64,000 bases of DNA. Origin: Aggregatimonas sangjinii (GTDB taxonomy: Bacteria; Bacteroidota; Bacteroidia; Flavobacteriales; Flavobacteriaceae). Numbering within the stretch: the first letter of the stretch is position 1; the number at the start of each line of letters is the position of its first letter. The notes beneath the pieces were generated by a model. That model did no database searches. It was not told the origin of the DNA and saw only the letters and a program-made list of their open reading frames with translations. The translations under genes were made by a program, and so were the position numbers. The stretch spans positions 1 to 64,000 of the forward strand of contig NZ_CP040710.1 in assembly GCF_005943945.1 (NCBI RefSeq), in the 5' to 3' direction. This document shows, one piece after another, positions 42,618-51,964 of this stretch.

Positions 42618-43880
42618 ATGTTAAAAAGAGACTTTCTAAAACGTATGGGGCAGGTGGCCATGGTATCCCCTTTTTTACCGATTACCGCCCGTACTCATGG
42701 TAAATCCGAACCAAAGCCCTATCCGAACGGGAACGACGAGGCATTTTGGAAACGGATTCGAGAGGACTATGCTTTAAAACCGGATTATATCAACCTAGAA
42801 AACGGCTATTATAATTTTACGCCACAACCTACGCTCGATAAGTTTATCGAACACGTGCGGATGGTCAATTACGAGGCTTCCTACTATATGCGAACGGTGC
42901 AATGGGACAACAAGAAAAGTATTGCCGAGCGTTTGGCAAAATTGGTAAACTGTAGCTCGGATGAACTGGTAATCACTCGAAATACCACCGAATCCTTAGA
43001 TTTGATAGTCGGCGGTTTTCCCTGGGAAAAAGGGGACGAGGCCATTTATGCGGAACAGGATTATGGGTCGATGCAGGACCATTTTCAACTGATGGCAAAG
43101 CGCTACGGTATCGTCAACAAGGTGGTATCGCTCCCGAACCACCCACAATCGGATGAAGAAATCGTAGCACTTTACGAAAGTAAACTAACCAATCGTACGA
43201 AATTGATTATGATTTGCCAGATGGTGAATATCACGGGCCAAATCCTACCCGTCAGAAAAATATGTGATATGGCGCACGTTCATGGCGTTGAGGTGATGGT
43301 CGACGGCGCGCATTGTGTTGGCCACATTAAAGTTGACCTGAAAGCATTGGATTGCGATTATTACGGTAGCAGCCTGCACAAATGGTTGAGTACGCCCTTG
43401 GGTGCCGGCCTGTTGTTCGTGAAAAAGGATAAAATCGCCAACATATGGCCTTTGTTGGCCGAACATGACCGTAAGCCGGACGATATTTCCCGTTTGAACC
43501 ATACCGGAACACACCCTGTACATACCGACCTTGCGATCAATGACGCTTTGGATTACCTCGATATGATCGGTCTCGATAGAAAAGAAAAACGAATGCGCTA
43601 TTTACAGCGTTATTGGAGTGATCAATTACGCGATGTTGAAAATGTGGTCGTCAACACCCCAATTGAAAAGCATCGCAGTTGTGGGATTGCGAACGTAAGA
43701 ATTACAACCATGCCGCCTGCTGATTTTGCGAAGGCCTTGCTGCAGGAATTCAAGATATTTACGGTGGCCATCGATCGCAAGAACGTGCAAGGCTGCCGAA
43801 TTACCCCGAATGTGTATACCACAACCGATGAGTTGGATGCCTTTGTACTTGCGGTAAAGACCTTGGCAGCTCGGGGTTGA
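42618..43880 (+). CDS. Aminotransferase class V-fold PLP enzyme with Tat-like leader
   Basis: A 420-residue PLP enzyme of the class V / isopenicillin-N-epimerase-like group. D229 in VMVDGAHCVGH and the PLP lysine K255 in GSSLHKWLSTPLGAG are present, as is ITRNTTESLDLI near 119-130. The N-terminus MLKRDFLKRMGQVAMVSPFLPITA looks like a twin-arginine signal with KR in place of RR, followed by a hydrophobic stretch; this fits export of a cofactor-loaded protein. It diverges from the DUF2809/GntP genes, so it may act on the same class of substrate. Reaction unknown. Confidence 0.85.
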   Translation: MLKRDFLKRMGQVAMVSPFLPITARTHGKSEPKPYPNGNDEAFWKRIREDYALKPDYINLENGYYNFTPQPTLDKFIEHVRMVNYEASYYMRTVQWDNKKSIAERLAKLVNCSSDELVITRNTTESLDLIVGGFPWEKGDEAIYAEQDYGSMQDHFQLMAKRYGIVNKVVSLPNHPQSDEEIVALYESKLTNRTKLIMICQMVNITGQILPVRKICDMAHVHGVEVMVDGAHCVGHIKVDLKALDCDYYGSSLHKWLSTPLGAGLLFVKKDKIANIWPLLAEHDRKPDDISRLNHTGTHPVHTDLAINDALDYLDMIGLDRKEKRMRYLQRYWSDQLRDVENVVVNTPIEKHRSCGIANVRITTMPPADFAKALLQEFKIFTVAIDRKNVQGCRITPNVYTTTDELDAFVLAVKTLAARG

Positions 43881-43920
43881 TTTTGGCACACTACGTATGG
43901 CGCACAGCTAAGAAGATTCC

Positions 43921-44643
43921 TTAATACTCAAACGGATCGGTCATCTCATTGTTGAGAATCTGGTCGAACTGGATGTTTTGCAGGGCTTGTATGGTTTGCA
44001 TTTGGGATAAGGTAACCATTTGCTCCAGTAGGTTTTCCTGCAGGGCATCAACGGTTTCTTCATAGAGCTTTACCTGTCCGTCTAAAGGGGCGTTCGCTAT
44101 TTGCTCCAAGCGTTCTTTTGGGAAGACCGAGGGATCGCTGATGATTTCGCGTAGCGTTAAGATTCGGGCCACCCCGCCCCAATCCCGATAGGTCTTTGCG
44201 GTCATTTCAAGGCCGATCATATAATAGTTTTCGTCTTTTGGAGGTTTGGAGATGAGTAGAAAGAGCACCCCGTCAACGCCACTGTATGTGGTGGGCGTGA
44301 GGGAAATTCGAAGGTCGGTACCGTCCCATTTTTCGTAGGCATCCAATTTTTCGAAGGTTGGGTCGTGCTTTACATTGATGTCCACGGCGCTTTCCAAATC
44401 CTTGAACGCCTCCGGAAAGGATTGCACATTAAATTCGGGCCCTGTTGTGGCCGATACCAATCTTGGGGTATAAGGGGATATTTTATCCTGCAAGTACCAA
44501 AACTCACCTTGTCTTGGCCATTTTTTAACAGCTTGCATATTTTTAGGGACTTTGAAATCAGGAATCGTAGCAGTGCTGTTTTGGCATTGCACCATACTGA
44601 GCAGCGTACCCATACAAACGAGAGAACACAACAGCTTTTTCAT
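43921..44643 (-). CDS. Hypothetical lipoprotein
   Basis: A 240-residue lipoprotein with lipobox SMVQC (Cys20). The mature domain (about 30-185) contains FKVPKNMQAVKKWPRQGEFWYLQDKI and LRISLTPTTYSGVDGVLFLLIS, predicted alpha/beta; the C-terminal 50 residues are helical and rich in Gln/Leu. No family recognised. It is convergent with the aminotransferase gene and stands alone. Confidence 0.75.
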   Translation of the reverse strand: MKKLLCSLVCMGTLLSMVQCQNSTATIPDFKVPKNMQAVKKWPRQGEFWYLQDKISPYTPRLVSATTGPEFNVQSFPEAFKDLESAVDINVKHDPTFEKLDAYEKWDGTDLRISLTPTTYSGVDGVLFLLISKPPKDENYYMIGLEMTAKTYRDWGGVARILTLREIISDPSVFPKERLEQIANAPLDGQVKLYEETVDALQENLLEQMVTLSQMQTIQALQNIQFDQILNNEMTDPFEY

Positions 44644-44784
44644 ATTCGGAAGGGTAGGATGATTTTACGTATCGGCGAAAATTTGTCGGTATACCATTGA
44701 ACAAAAGATTGATTCAAAGTTTGGGCTCGGTCGCTATATTACGGACTTGCTTCTTGAGCGATACCAATTACTAAAATACACGTT

Positions 44785-45123
44785 TTATTTCAAAGGGTCG
44801 TGGCCCCAATTTTTTAAGGAATAACGCCAATCGGATTCCTTTACATCACCGTCCGGCTTTTGCGCCTTATGGCGGGCCACATAGGAATTGACCTTTTGCA
44901 TGTGTTCATAGTTGGAGTCCGTCAGTTCGTCTTTTTTGGTTCTTTTGATTTTTATGATTTTCCGACCGCTCTTATGCCCAATAGCTTCGCCATCACCGCT
45001 ATCCTGGCCCACGGATTTCGACTTTTCGGTATCCAGCCAATCCTCCAACTCCGATGGGGTCATGTTTACGTTATCATAAAACTCATCGTAGATTTCTTCT
45101 TTTTCTTCTTCTTTCATTTTCAT
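44785..45123 (-). CDS. DUF3140 domain-containing protein
   Basis: A 112-residue charged protein. The DUF3140 signature runs through the whole chain: NMTPSELEDWLDTEKSKSVG, SGRKIIKI, DSNYEHMQKVNSYVARHKAQKP and WRYSLKNWGHDP at the C-terminus. Family members are annotated as possible DNA-binding proteins on weak evidence; the function is not established. Two in-frame ATGs near the start make the exact N-terminus uncertain by two codons. It is a single gene. Confidence 0.85.
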   Translation of the reverse strand: MKMKEEEKEEIYDEFYDNVNMTPSELEDWLDTEKSKSVGQDSGDGEAIGHKSGRKIIKIKRTKKDELTDSNYEHMQKVNSYVARHKAQKPDGDVKESDWRYSLKNWGHDPLK

Positions 45124-45313
45124 TGTTTTAAATGCGCTAGCCGGGTACTGTTTTTATTGTTCTCAGCGGGCTCTCGCATAGCGATTCTGTCTTAAATAAA
45201 AATAAGAAATCAGCTCTGATTTGCAGTGGGTGTTTTTGGTCCTATTGATAATTTTTATGACTGTTAAAGAACTAGTGGGGGTTTTGGGATAGTGATAGCG
45301 TTGACCATGGTTT

Positions 45314-45835
45314 TTATTTGGTCTCATTGGTTTCTGACCCATATATTGTTGTTTGCATCCCTGCAATTTTCCATTCCCCATTTACCTTTTCCATGAGTCT
45401 GGTCTCTCGTTTCCGACCTCTTAGTGCATCTTGCTGCTCGTAGGTAACCCAGGCGCCGTTGCCGTAGAGGCGCACTTCAATTTCATCCAGTAGTTCAGGT
45501 AGGGGTTCAGTTTCGGGATGCTCTTCCATAAAGGTCTTGACGAATTGGCTGATTTCATTCCAGCCCACCGATTCGGAAAACGTATTTTCAGGGAAATCTA
45601 GATAGATTTTGGTGATGTCGGGGTCATGTACCCATTTGGTTTGCCATGCCTCATAATCCCTTTGAAAAGCAGCCTTGGTTTCATTATTTAAGGTGGCTAG
45701 GATTGCCTTTCTTTCTTGTTCAATAATTACTTTTTGACTTGTGATTGCTTCGCCTTGCTGTTTGTTCGGCTCTTCACAGCTTGTGGTCGCTAGAAGGGAC
45801 GACAAAACGAGCATTAGTATCTTTTTGAATTTCAT
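45314..45835 (-). CDS. NTF2/SnoaL-like (DUF4440-type) lipoprotein
   Basis: A 173-residue lipoprotein with lipobox ATTSC (Cys20). The mature part has the cone-shaped NTF2-like fold pattern: a long N-terminal helix (KVIIEQERKAILATLNNETKAAFQRDYEAW), a WVHDPDITKIYL strand, SVGWNEISQFVKTFMEEHP, then the strands EVRLYGNGAWVTYEQQD and TRLMEKVNGEWKIAGMQT. Such domains bind small hydrophobic ligands or act as enzymes; the ligand is unknown. It stands alone in a region of small genes. Confidence 0.8.
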   Translation of the reverse strand: MKFKKILMLVLSSLLATTSCEEPNKQQGEAITSQKVIIEQERKAILATLNNETKAAFQRDYEAWQTKWVHDPDITKIYLDFPENTFSESVGWNEISQFVKTFMEEHPETEPLPELLDEIEVRLYGNGAWVTYEQQDALRGRKRETRLMEKVNGEWKIAGMQTTIYGSETNETK

Positions 45836-46053
45836 CTGCCTTTTTTAGATTGTTGTTCATGGGCGCCTGTAAAAAAGCCCCTGTTTTAAATGAGAATAAA
45901 AAATTGCTTTTGATTTACAGTGCATTGTCATGGGCTTTTAGCATTTTCTCCCAATTTATGACCTGAAGAATCAAAAAATAAAAATATGGAGGCAAGGATA
46001 ACTCGCTCGACAGGTCGTCTTATAAAATAGGTATTTGCTTTGGGGATACCGAA

Positions 46054-47124
46054 CTAGGGCTTTTTGTAAGAAATTTTATTAGCTGATTTTTCTATAAGTT
46101 TATTTGATGATTCTATTAAATTTCCCACAATTATTTTTGCAACTTTATATTCATCAATAATTAAATCAACGACGGACATCATCTGCTTTTTAGCGATAAT
46201 TAGTGTCTTATAGTCTTCTGGGAGTTTTGATATTGATTCTTGCATAAAATTCACCCCTTTTATCGCACTATCAAGTGCAGATGGTAATGTTTCTACACTT
46301 TTCAGATTTTTCTGGACATTTTCAATGTCCTGTGTTATAAAAAAATGTACCATTATTGCTTGTTCAAATGCGAAAATACCCGCCCCGAAGGTCTCGGAAA
46401 ATATTTGGCATTCATTTTCCATTCTTTTAGAAGCTAGATTCATGTTCTTGGCATATGTGCCGACTGATGCAATCACTCGCGGGGATTTGAATGTTAAACC
46501 AATTTCATTAAAATATTTGAACTTTTCGCTACTCTCGTTCGATTTCAAAGTAAAAGATTCAAGCAACTCAATTGTTTTAATAGTCGAATCTTTACAATCC
46601 TCTAGACAGGTTGATTTTTCGGCTATGTCATATACAGTTTGGGAGTCAATATCTTCTCCTTTGAATATTTTGATAGATTGATACTCGTAATTTTTATCAG
46701 TTAACAATTCTGCAATCTTTTCCTTAGCCTTAATATTTAGCTTATTTCTTATGGGAATATCAACTTTCCATCTCTTTTTAGTTTTTTTGATAGTTCTCTG
46801 AGAAATTTCTATCCAGTAGGTAAGATTCGTTTCAGGGATATGAGCAATTAACAACATTGGAATGTCAAAATTCAACCAATAGTTGTGATGTATATTGGAG
46901 ATATAATAAGTTAGTTTATCTCTTGAAAGTGAAAAATTTCCTTTTCCTGACTTTATTTGGAGAGCAATGAATTTTCCAGTTGGATTTCCATCCTCTGATT
47001 CCTCAATCAGAGCATCTATTCCAACATCTACAATTGGTTGTTCTCTAAAAATCCAATCAAATTCACGAAGAATAATACCTTCAGTTGCATTTACGCCGAG
47101 CCTTTCAGTTGACTTATACCTCAT
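46054..47124 (-). CDS. DUF4365 domain-containing protein, nuclease-fold-like, AT-rich
   Basis: A 356-residue protein whose N-terminal ~145 residues match DUF4365: TERLGVNATEGIILREFDWIFREQ, then VDVGIDALIEE (D of a PD-(D/E)xK site) and FIALQIKSGKGNF (the QxK part), and WLNFDIPMLLIAH. The C-terminal ~200 residues are helical and unrecognised. Its DNA is visibly AT-richer than its neighbours and codon choice differs, suggesting acquisition. Related domains occur in restriction or defence loci, but no partner genes are next to it. DNase activity is inferred from fold only. Confidence 0.8.
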   Translation of the reverse strand: MRYKSTERLGVNATEGIILREFDWIFREQPIVDVGIDALIEESEDGNPTGKFIALQIKSGKGNFSLSRDKLTYYISNIHHNYWLNFDIPMLLIAHIPETNLTYWIEISQRTIKKTKKRWKVDIPIRNKLNIKAKEKIAELLTDKNYEYQSIKIFKGEDIDSQTVYDIAEKSTCLEDCKDSTIKTIELLESFTLKSNESSEKFKYFNEIGLTFKSPRVIASVGTYAKNMNLASKRMENECQIFSETFGAGIFAFEQAIMVHFFITQDIENVQKNLKSVETLPSALDSAIKGVNFMQESISKLPEDYKTLIIAKKQMMSVVDLIIDEYKVAKIIVGNLIESSNKLIEKSANKISYKKP

Positions 47125-47314
47125 AGGTTTATTTATATAGCATCTAACAACTATTAGACAATAAACAAAAAATTATATTTAGTAATCTAGAGAACAGGAT
47201 TAAATGAACTTGTGATGCACCCATGTGCAGAATAAAGAAACTCGAAATTATTATCTCATAATGGCCCTTTAAAAGCAAAAGAGTGAAGAACGATTTGTGC
47301 GGATAGATTTCAGG

Positions 47315-47968
47315 TTATTCTTCCCCCAACTCCGTAATCTTCTTTTCATACAGCTTTTTGCTTTCTACTACAGCCACGTTGAGTTCCGACATGATAGCAT
47401 CCACACGGCCTTCGATGCTTTTCATCTGATCGTTAATGTTGTCAAATGAATTTAGGGCGGCGGCCACCTCCAAGGCTTTTACCACCTCAACGGCATCGCC
47501 ATGTAGTAAACGGAGCTTGTCTATCGCCTTTGAGGTATTGGCCAAGGTTCCGTCGTATTTGGTCCGCGCCTTTTGAATAAAACCAAGAAGTGTATTGCGG
47601 TTTTTTTCATCACTTAGGCTATTGGTCTGGGTTTCCATCGCCGTAAAGAGGTTCGAGGCCTTTTCTTTAAGGTCTTCGTACTCTTTATTGAGGTTGTTGA
47701 CACGTTTGTCTACTTTTTCCCAATCGCCGTAGACCTTGGCGAATTCCTTGTCCTCGTTTTTAGCATCCTCTAAAGCACCTTTTAGGGCACTAAGTGATTC
47801 CAATCCTTCGTTGACGTTTTTGTTGGCGGTTTCTTTTTTCTTTTCGAAGGCCGCTACCTGCGATTTGAACTTATCCTTGAGGCGAATAAGGTCCTCTGGG
47901 CTTTTGTCTTTCCAACAGGAAACGAAGAGTAAGGAAACTAGGCTGACGTAGAGTGCTTTTTTGAACAT
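47315..47968 (-). CDS. Coiled-coil lipoprotein
   Basis: A 217-residue lipoprotein with lipobox LFVSC (Cys18). Nearly all of the mature chain is charged and helical with heptad patterns (about 25-110, 120-165, 180-217), such as KDKFKSQVAAFEKKKETANK and LNKEYEDLKEKASNLF. Resembles DUF2959-like coiled-coil lipoproteins in style, but I do not claim membership. Function unknown. It lies 81 bases upstream of the phosphoesterase-barrel gene on the same strand. Confidence 0.75.
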   Translation of the reverse strand: MFKKALYVSLVSLLFVSCWKDKSPEDLIRLKDKFKSQVAAFEKKKETANKNVNEGLESLSALKGALEDAKNEDKEFAKVYGDWEKVDKRVNNLNKEYEDLKEKASNLFTAMETQTNSLSDEKNRNTLLGFIQKARTKYDGTLANTSKAIDKLRLLHGDAVEVVKALEVAAALNSFDNINDQMKSIEGRVDAIMSELNVAVVESKKLYEKKITELGEE

Positions 47969-48048
47969 GGTGAATATGTTAAGTGTTTAGTTGCCCGCAA
48001 AAGTAAGAATTTATACTTCTTAAATTTTGCTATCACCTTGGGTGGGAG

Positions 48049-51000
48049 TTAAAATTCAAAACCAAACCCAAATTGAAATAAGATTCCTTCCTTAGAGTTA
48101 AAGGCACCCAAGTTAAGGGTGATAAAGTCGAGACCGCTGGCCCAAAAACCTATTCCTTGGGAGGTATGCCAGATATTGCTGCTCTCATTGGGCTGCCAAA
48201 CACGTCCGTAGTCAAAACCGCCGTAGATACCAACGGTAACGGGCGCTACAGCCGTAACGTACCGCTTTACCCGCCACCGTAGGTCGGTGGTCTGGTAGAA
48301 GTAGGTCTTGCCGGAAAAGCGCTCATCGCGAAAACCTCGAAGTCCATTATTTCCTCCAATAGAGGCGGCGTGGTAGTAAAAATAGTCGTTGCCGAAATTG
48401 GTCATGACCTCGCCCATGGTGCCGAGCACCACATCCCCCGAGGGAATAAGCTTATGGCTAAAGCCCAACTTGAATTTTAGGTAACCGAATTTGTTCGCTG
48501 CAATACTGGTATTCGCCTTAAAACCGGCCGAGAGACCGATGATGATATATTTTGAAGGAAAATCTTTGGCATCGGCTTTATCATACAAGGCGGACATCTC
48601 GGCGCCAACATAGTTCTGGGAATTAAATACCTCGGGGTCTACATTGTCCGGAGTAAACAAGCGGTTCGGCAGCTCCCGGGTTCGGTACGATTCGTATAAT
48701 GCTTTAAAGCGTAAGGTATGGTATGCGATACCTACATCAAAGCTGATTCTTTGCATACGGTCGCGATAGAAATCCCTGTCCAAAGTGTCCTCTAGGTTAA
48801 CCGTTTCGTTGCCAAAGCCAAAGAAGTTCCTTGAAAAGCGGTTGTTGGTGTAGTAACCGTTTACCTCAAAATTCCACATGGGCATTATCCCTGCAAAAAT
48901 TCCTGAATACGACGCTTCCAACGCCCTGAACTTAAAGAAGTAATTCGCGGCAATACTGTGTTTTTGACGGAATTTTGCGGCATTGAACCCTTTATAGGTG
49001 TAAGTTTCCTTTACGCCTAAAAATACCCCGTCATCGGTTCGAAATCCGATTGCTGGCACCAGAAGATTGATGTTCGGCTCAAAATACCGCCAATGATAGG
49101 TGTTGGTCTTGTACATATTCGAAAGATTGCGCTTGGGCGTCTCCCCTTCGAAGGTGGTTTCTTCGTGCTCCCAGTCGTAGACTTTGATATTCTTTTTTTC
49201 GGAAATTTTAAAAACATCCGCGCCGTACCCGCCTATCAACCGAATCGTAATATTATTCTTCTCGGGGCCGAGCACCTCGAATACATCGTCATCACCCAAC
49301 CCATAAATCCATAATTCCTTGGTTTCCTTTGGGTCGAAGGTTCGCTCGAAAATTTTCATGTTGGGATCATCGCTAAAAATACGTCGAATGACCACCTTGG
49401 TTTTACCATCTGCCAGCGCGGTAATCTGGATTTTATCGTCCTTTTCGGTACCATGCAAAGCTACCGTGCGGTTAAGCATCTTACTATATGCTTTGGCGAA
49501 GGTTCCCAAATTGGCCAAGCGAAGCTCCAGGGTACGACGGATTTCAGCACTGGTTTCGTCCTGTACCTCAGGCGGTAAATTGTTAAAAGCGTTCTCGATT
49601 TTTTCCGGAGTAAGGTTTTGCTGGATCAGGGCCGCTTCCTCCTCCCAGACTTCGGTATCGAAACGGGTAAGTATAGCTCGATCTAATTTATTGCCGTTGG
49701 CATTCAACCATTTTAGGCTTTTGACCTCGGGCGCGAAGGACTGAAACCGTCTTGATGCCGGTGCAAAAACCTTTACCAGTTTTATGGCGAAACCATCGAA
49801 CTTGGGGAAGACGTTGTCGCGATCTCTGGGTACCGGTAAAAATTCCCTGTCGCCGTCGTTCTTTTCATACTCTACCCAGCGCCATTGGTCCTGATGACGA
49901 TCCCAATCGCCGATCAGCATATCGAACAGGCGTGCGCGAATGAATTCGCGCTGGTCTACGGTGTACGACTCATCGCTGGCTATTCTTTCCAACATATCGG
50001 TCGTACTTTCAAAATCTTTGATGTTCCCCGCTTCATCGATGGCTCTTCGATAGCCCTTGAAATTCAATTGCTCATCGGAAGGGCGTTCCTCTATAAAATA
50101 AAGCTCGTCGCCGAAGGTGGTATTCAGGTCGCCTAATGCTGCTTGCTTGGGAATGTAAAACAGGCTAGGGCTCGAATGGTTCACTTGAACAGAACGGGCC
50201 AGAGGGTTGACGATCAATTGCATGTAGGGGTGTGCCGTGGTAAAGAAATCAGAAACGATTTCCTCCGGTACCGAATCGTCATAATCGTTTTCGGTATAGG
50301 CGATTCCCGGAATCTTGAACTTGAGGTATTTCAAGGCATTTTTACGAAGAGAACGCATGGCGTACTGCTTGCCGTTGGCATCTTCCAATCGGAGGGAAAA
50401 AGACTGATGGCCCCCACCTTCTTTAATGACTTTAAGGCCACCGTAAAGGGTGTCGAGCATGGTTACGGGCGCGCTAACCGATTCACCAAAATACTTTCGG
50501 TAGCGTTCGCCCCATAAAAAGGTGTAAAAATCTGATTTTTCTATTGCTTCCCGATTGGGAAGTACGGTTTCGCTTACCGTTTTTTCGGTGATTTCTCTAA
50601 ATTTAAAGGGCTCGAGGTCTTTCTTTAGTTTCGAGAGAACGGGCATTTTGTACTCCTCTTTGTTTCCACTAATAAAGGTGACTTGCGACGAACCATCCTC
50701 GAAATAATCCAAGCGGGTAAAACCTTTTTCGCCGTAGGTGAACAGGCCTTTGTACTTTAAGGCACCGCCTATACTGTTGATACGTTCTCTAGAGCGTCTG
50801 GTAGCTGTTCTTTGGGTTAACGAACCAGCGATGATCTGATGAATATTGCCCCCCTCAAGATACTGCAGACTTTCCTCATGCCCAGAAACAATAGTAATCC
50901 GATCAGAGGCCTTGGCGTAAGCGCTTAAGGCAATGCGTAGGTAGTTGTACCTTCTTGAATTTAAGCGATCGGGTGAAAATGCTCCAAGTTCTTTGAACGC

Positions 51001-51747
51001 ATTAAGCAAAGTGCCTACAATAGGCAAAGGGGTCATGTGGCTTTTAAAACTATCCTTACCGGCGTATTTGCCATTACTCATGATCGGATGGTGCATGGCA
51101 ATAACGATATTTTTGTCCTGTCCGTCATTGATAAAGCCTTCCAATTCCTCTATAAAACGGCGTCTGGTAACGATATCGGTACATTTTTTATTCATGTCCT
51201 TAATGCGCGACCAGTTCGATATAAACCAACGTGAATCGATCACTATCAGATCAAGTTGCTCGCTAATTACCCTTCTTGTAATCGGACATACATTTTCCGG
51301 ATAGAAATCGATATCATCATCGTCTATTTCCTTGATAAAGTTCTCTACCCGTTCAATTTTATTGGTATCGAAGCTCCGCCATTCGTTGGCGCCGGGCATA
51401 AAAATCGTTTGACCTTTAAATTTTTTGGTGGCTGCAATCTGGCGTTCGAGCAGGAGCTTGTTCTTTTTCCAATTTGCAGTGTCTTGCGAGATATTGTCTC
51501 CCGTGAAGAGCAGTGTAGATGCCTCGCTGGCCTTCGCGAGGTGGGCTTCCAAAAGTTCCAATACCTTTTCATCCTCGCTATCTCCGACATTGCCCGCACC
51601 TGAGGCGATAAAAAAGGAATGGCTAATTTTTTCGTCCTTTTCGCCACCAATAAGCGTGTTATCCTCATATTGGGACTTAAATGTGGCACACGCATTACAA
51701 AGTACGGCAAGCGCCATTGCGATACCGTATTTTGATAATTGGGTCAT
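48049..51747 (-). CDS. Metallophosphoesterase-like lipoprotein with C-terminal surface-antigen barrel, eroded active site
   Basis: A 1232-residue lipoprotein (LCNAC lipobox, Cys20). Residues about 40-330 align with the calcineurin-like phosphoesterase of the paralogue that starts at 63175, but metal-binding motifs are lost: motif I GDAG is SGAG (49-52), GNHDW is GANEW (119-123) and GHxH is GHEES; only GDN (83-85) and MHHP remain. A middle domain (about 420-830) carries DWDRHQDQWRW (GDWDRHxDQWRW), typical of this family. The last ~330 residues are a beta barrel of the bacterial surface antigen/BamA type ending in FQFGFGFEF, with the terminal aromatic outer-membrane signal. Enzymatic activity is doubtful; an outer-membrane role persists. 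Confidence 0.85.
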   Translation of the reverse strand: MTQLSKYGIAMALAVLCNACATFKSQYEDNTLIGGEKDEKISHSFFIASGAGNVGDSEDEKVLELLEAHLAKASEASTLLFTGDNISQDTANWKKNKLLLERQIAATKKFKGQTIFMPGANEWRSFDTNKIERVENFIKEIDDDDIDFYPENVCPITRRVISEQLDLIVIDSRWFISNWSRIKDMNKKCTDIVTRRRFIEELEGFINDGQDKNIVIAMHHPIMSNGKYAGKDSFKSHMTPLPIVGTLLNAFKELGAFSPDRLNSRRYNYLRIALSAYAKASDRITIVSGHEESLQYLEGGNIHQIIAGSLTQRTATRRSRERINSIGGALKYKGLFTYGEKGFTRLDYFEDGSSQVTFISGNKEEYKMPVLSKLKKDLEPFKFREITEKTVSETVLPNREAIEKSDFYTFLWGERYRKYFGESVSAPVTMLDTLYGGLKVIKEGGGHQSFSLRLEDANGKQYAMRSLRKNALKYLKFKIPGIAYTENDYDDSVPEEIVSDFFTTAHPYMQLIVNPLARSVQVNHSSPSLFYIPKQAALGDLNTTFGDELYFIEERPSDEQLNFKGYRRAIDEAGNIKDFESTTDMLERIASDESYTVDQREFIRARLFDMLIGDWDRHQDQWRWVEYEKNDGDREFLPVPRDRDNVFPKFDGFAIKLVKVFAPASRRFQSFAPEVKSLKWLNANGNKLDRAILTRFDTEVWEEEAALIQQNLTPEKIENAFNNLPPEVQDETSAEIRRTLELRLANLGTFAKAYSKMLNRTVALHGTEKDDKIQITALADGKTKVVIRRIFSDDPNMKIFERTFDPKETKELWIYGLGDDDVFEVLGPEKNNITIRLIGGYGADVFKISEKKNIKVYDWEHEETTFEGETPKRNLSNMYKTNTYHWRYFEPNINLLVPAIGFRTDDGVFLGVKETYTYKGFNAAKFRQKHSIAANYFFKFRALEASYSGIFAGIMPMWNFEVNGYYTNNRFSRNFFGFGNETVNLEDTLDRDFYRDRMQRISFDVGIAYHTLRFKALYESYRTRELPNRLFTPDNVDPEVFNSQNYVGAEMSALYDKADAKDFPSKYIIIGLSAGFKANTSIAANKFGYLKFKLGFSHKLIPSGDVVLGTMGEVMTNFGNDYFYYHAASIGGNNGLRGFRDERFSGKTYFYQTTDLRWRVKRYVTAVAPVTVGIYGGFDYGRVWQPNESSNIWHTSQGIGFWASGLDFITLNLGAFNSKEGILFQFGFGFEF

Positions 51748-51787
51748 AGGTTCGTATTAGTTCAGGAAAATACCTAAGGGTGTCGCT

Positions 51788-51964
51788 TTAGTTTTCGAAA
51801 AACACGCCGGATACCAACAGACCGATTCCCAATAGTATCAAAAAAGCGATAATGATAATTGTTCCGGTTTTTGTAATGGTATTTTTCTGAAAAATATACT
51901 CCTCTTTCTTTTCGTCTTCCTCTTTGACGAATTCCGTTTTTTCGTTGCCTTGTTTCTTGGTCAT
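51788..51964 (-). CDS. 58-residue single-pass membrane protein
   Basis: Short reading frame on the minus strand: a lysine/glutamate-rich N-terminal half (residues 1-31, beginning MTKKQGNEKTEFVKEEDEKK) followed by one hydrophobic helix (about 34-54, TGTIIIIAFLILLGIGLLVSG) and the tail VFFEN. The charge distribution predicts a cytoplasmic N-terminus. It lies 40 bases upstream of the phosphoesterase-barrel gene on the same strand and could be cotranscribed. Function unknown. Not an artefact of a larger gene, because the opposite strand has no gene here. Confidence 0.65.
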   Translation of the reverse strand: MTKKQGNEKTEFVKEEDEKKEEYIFQKNTITKTGTIIIIAFLILLGIGLLVSGVFFEN

